DNA of 44,307 nt from Marinobacter antarcticus (GTDB lineage Bacteria; Pseudomonadota; Gammaproteobacteria; Pseudomonadales; Oleiphilaceae): NCBI RefSeq assembly GCF_011049865.1, contig NZ_DRGY01000019.1, positions 1-44,307 on the forward strand. The letters are read 5' to 3'. Below the pieces are notes generated by a model, which saw only the letters and a list, made by a program, of their open reading frames with translations, was not told the origin of the DNA and made no database searches. The position numbers and the translations under genes were made by a program. Shown in pieces: positions 43,948 to 44,307 of this stretch (position 1 is its first letter; each line of letters starts with the position of its first letter).

Positions 43948-44307
43948 TTAATCGCCGGCGCTAGTGCTGGCGTTAGTGCTGGCATTGGTGCTCTCAAAAA
44001 TCTTGTCTGCGGAGGCGGCTACAAAACCGCTATACAGCTGCCCGTCGGGCTGTTTGTAGCGCAGAGCAAACTCGTAAAAGCAGCTGGGAATGGTCATTTC
44101 CCGATCGCTGAACGTAACCGGAACCCGGTCAGCCATAGTGGACGATTGCTCAAGAAGGTCTTCGGGAGAACCTTTTACCTCACCGCCGGACGCGTTCACC
44201 GCAAAGCCGTTATCCTTGAGGAGCTGGTTTATATCGGCCAACGTCTCAAACTGCTGCAGGTTGTTAACGCTCACCGTGAAATGATTCGCCCGGTAGCCCC
44301 AGGCCGC
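43948..44307 (-). CDS. hglS: DUF1338 2-oxoadipate dioxygenase/decarboxylase, C-terminal part
   Basis: The frame enters from the right edge and ends at 43948, giving about 119 residues of the C terminus. Motifs visible are AWGYRANHFTVSV (histidine), GGEVKGSPEDLLEQSS, IPSCFYEFALRY and FVAASADKIFEST, as in HglS/YdcJ proteins. The enzyme of Pseudomonas putida converts 2-oxoadipate to D-2-hydroxyglutarate in lysine catabolism. The tail repeats STNASTNASTSAG and is encoded by a short DNA repeat; it is probably disordered. Position at the edge prevents a full check. Confidence 0.85.
   Translation of the reverse strand, partial: AAWGYRANHFTVSVNNLQQFETLADINQLLKDNGFAVNASGGEVKGSPEDLLEQSSTMADRVPVTFSDREMTIPSCFYEFALRYKQPDGQLYSGFVAASADKIFESTNASTNASTSAGD

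Noticed and set aside
1..44307. tRNA, rRNA, CRISPR, IS elements or prophage genes
   Set aside because: No cloverleaf, direct-repeat array, transposase or phage structural gene was recognised by eye on either strand.

Overview
The window looks like chromosome from a marine gammaproteobacterium, most likely Marinobacter or a close relative. The basis is resemblance only: a bkd operon without a visible E3 gene, PutA without its DNA-binding domain next to an Lrp-type regulator, EfpL, a PA4780-like RIO kinase, a TIGR02647 protein and a DUF1338 lysine-catabolic enzyme. No rRNA, tRNA, CRISPR array, IS element or prophage was recognised. Both edges cut a gene: a methyltransferase at the left and the 2-oxoadipate dioxygenase/decarboxylase gene at the right.

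Left part (1-6.1 kb, minus strand): branched-chain 2-oxoacid dehydrogenase genes E1 alpha, E1 beta and E2, followed without a gap by a Hanks-type protein kinase gene. A LiuR-like palindrome lies about 200 bp upstream of E1 alpha. E1 alpha keeps the serine-rich loop that is phosphorylated in the mitochondrial enzyme, so the kinase may act on this complex.

6.2-13.7 kb (mostly minus strand): a catabolic island for primary amines. It holds an outer-membrane porin, an aldehyde dehydrogenase, a TTQ amine dehydrogenase (large subunit, MauE-like and MauD-like maturation proteins, small subunit with both TTQ tryptophans) and a monohaem cytochrome c, ending in a clear terminator. A FeaR-like AraC regulator is divergent. 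The small subunit resembles aromatic amine dehydrogenase more than methylamine dehydrogenase. The inferred scheme is porin uptake, periplasmic oxidation of the amine to an aldehyde with electrons passed to cytochrome c, then cytoplasmic oxidation of the aldehyde to an acid.

13.7-18.4 kb: a decayed locus with a 7-bp tandem repeat, a DUF2750 gene, a 59-residue membrane protein, a large alpha/beta hydrolase, a crotonase-family protein and an MtfA-like peptidase. 18.6-21.8 kb: an AaeX-AaeA-AaeB-like efflux operon. 21.9-29.8 kb: threonine aldolase, a dicarboxylate/amino acid symporter, a DCC-MaoC-methyltransferase group, a RIO kinase divergent from EfpL, an MFS transporter and an orphan protein.

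29.8-34.3 kb: divergent Lrp-family regulator (putative PutR) and putA, with a perfect 17-bp palindrome between them. 34.3-44.3 kb: housekeeping and envelope genes (lytic transglycosylase, DUF1328 protein, exported coiled-coil protein, DMT transporter, lipid kinase, MtgA, NAD(P)-binding protein, GMC oxidoreductase, ZIP transporter, lipoprotein), an AbiTii-like protein with its own candidate operator, and the 3' end of the DUF1338 gene.
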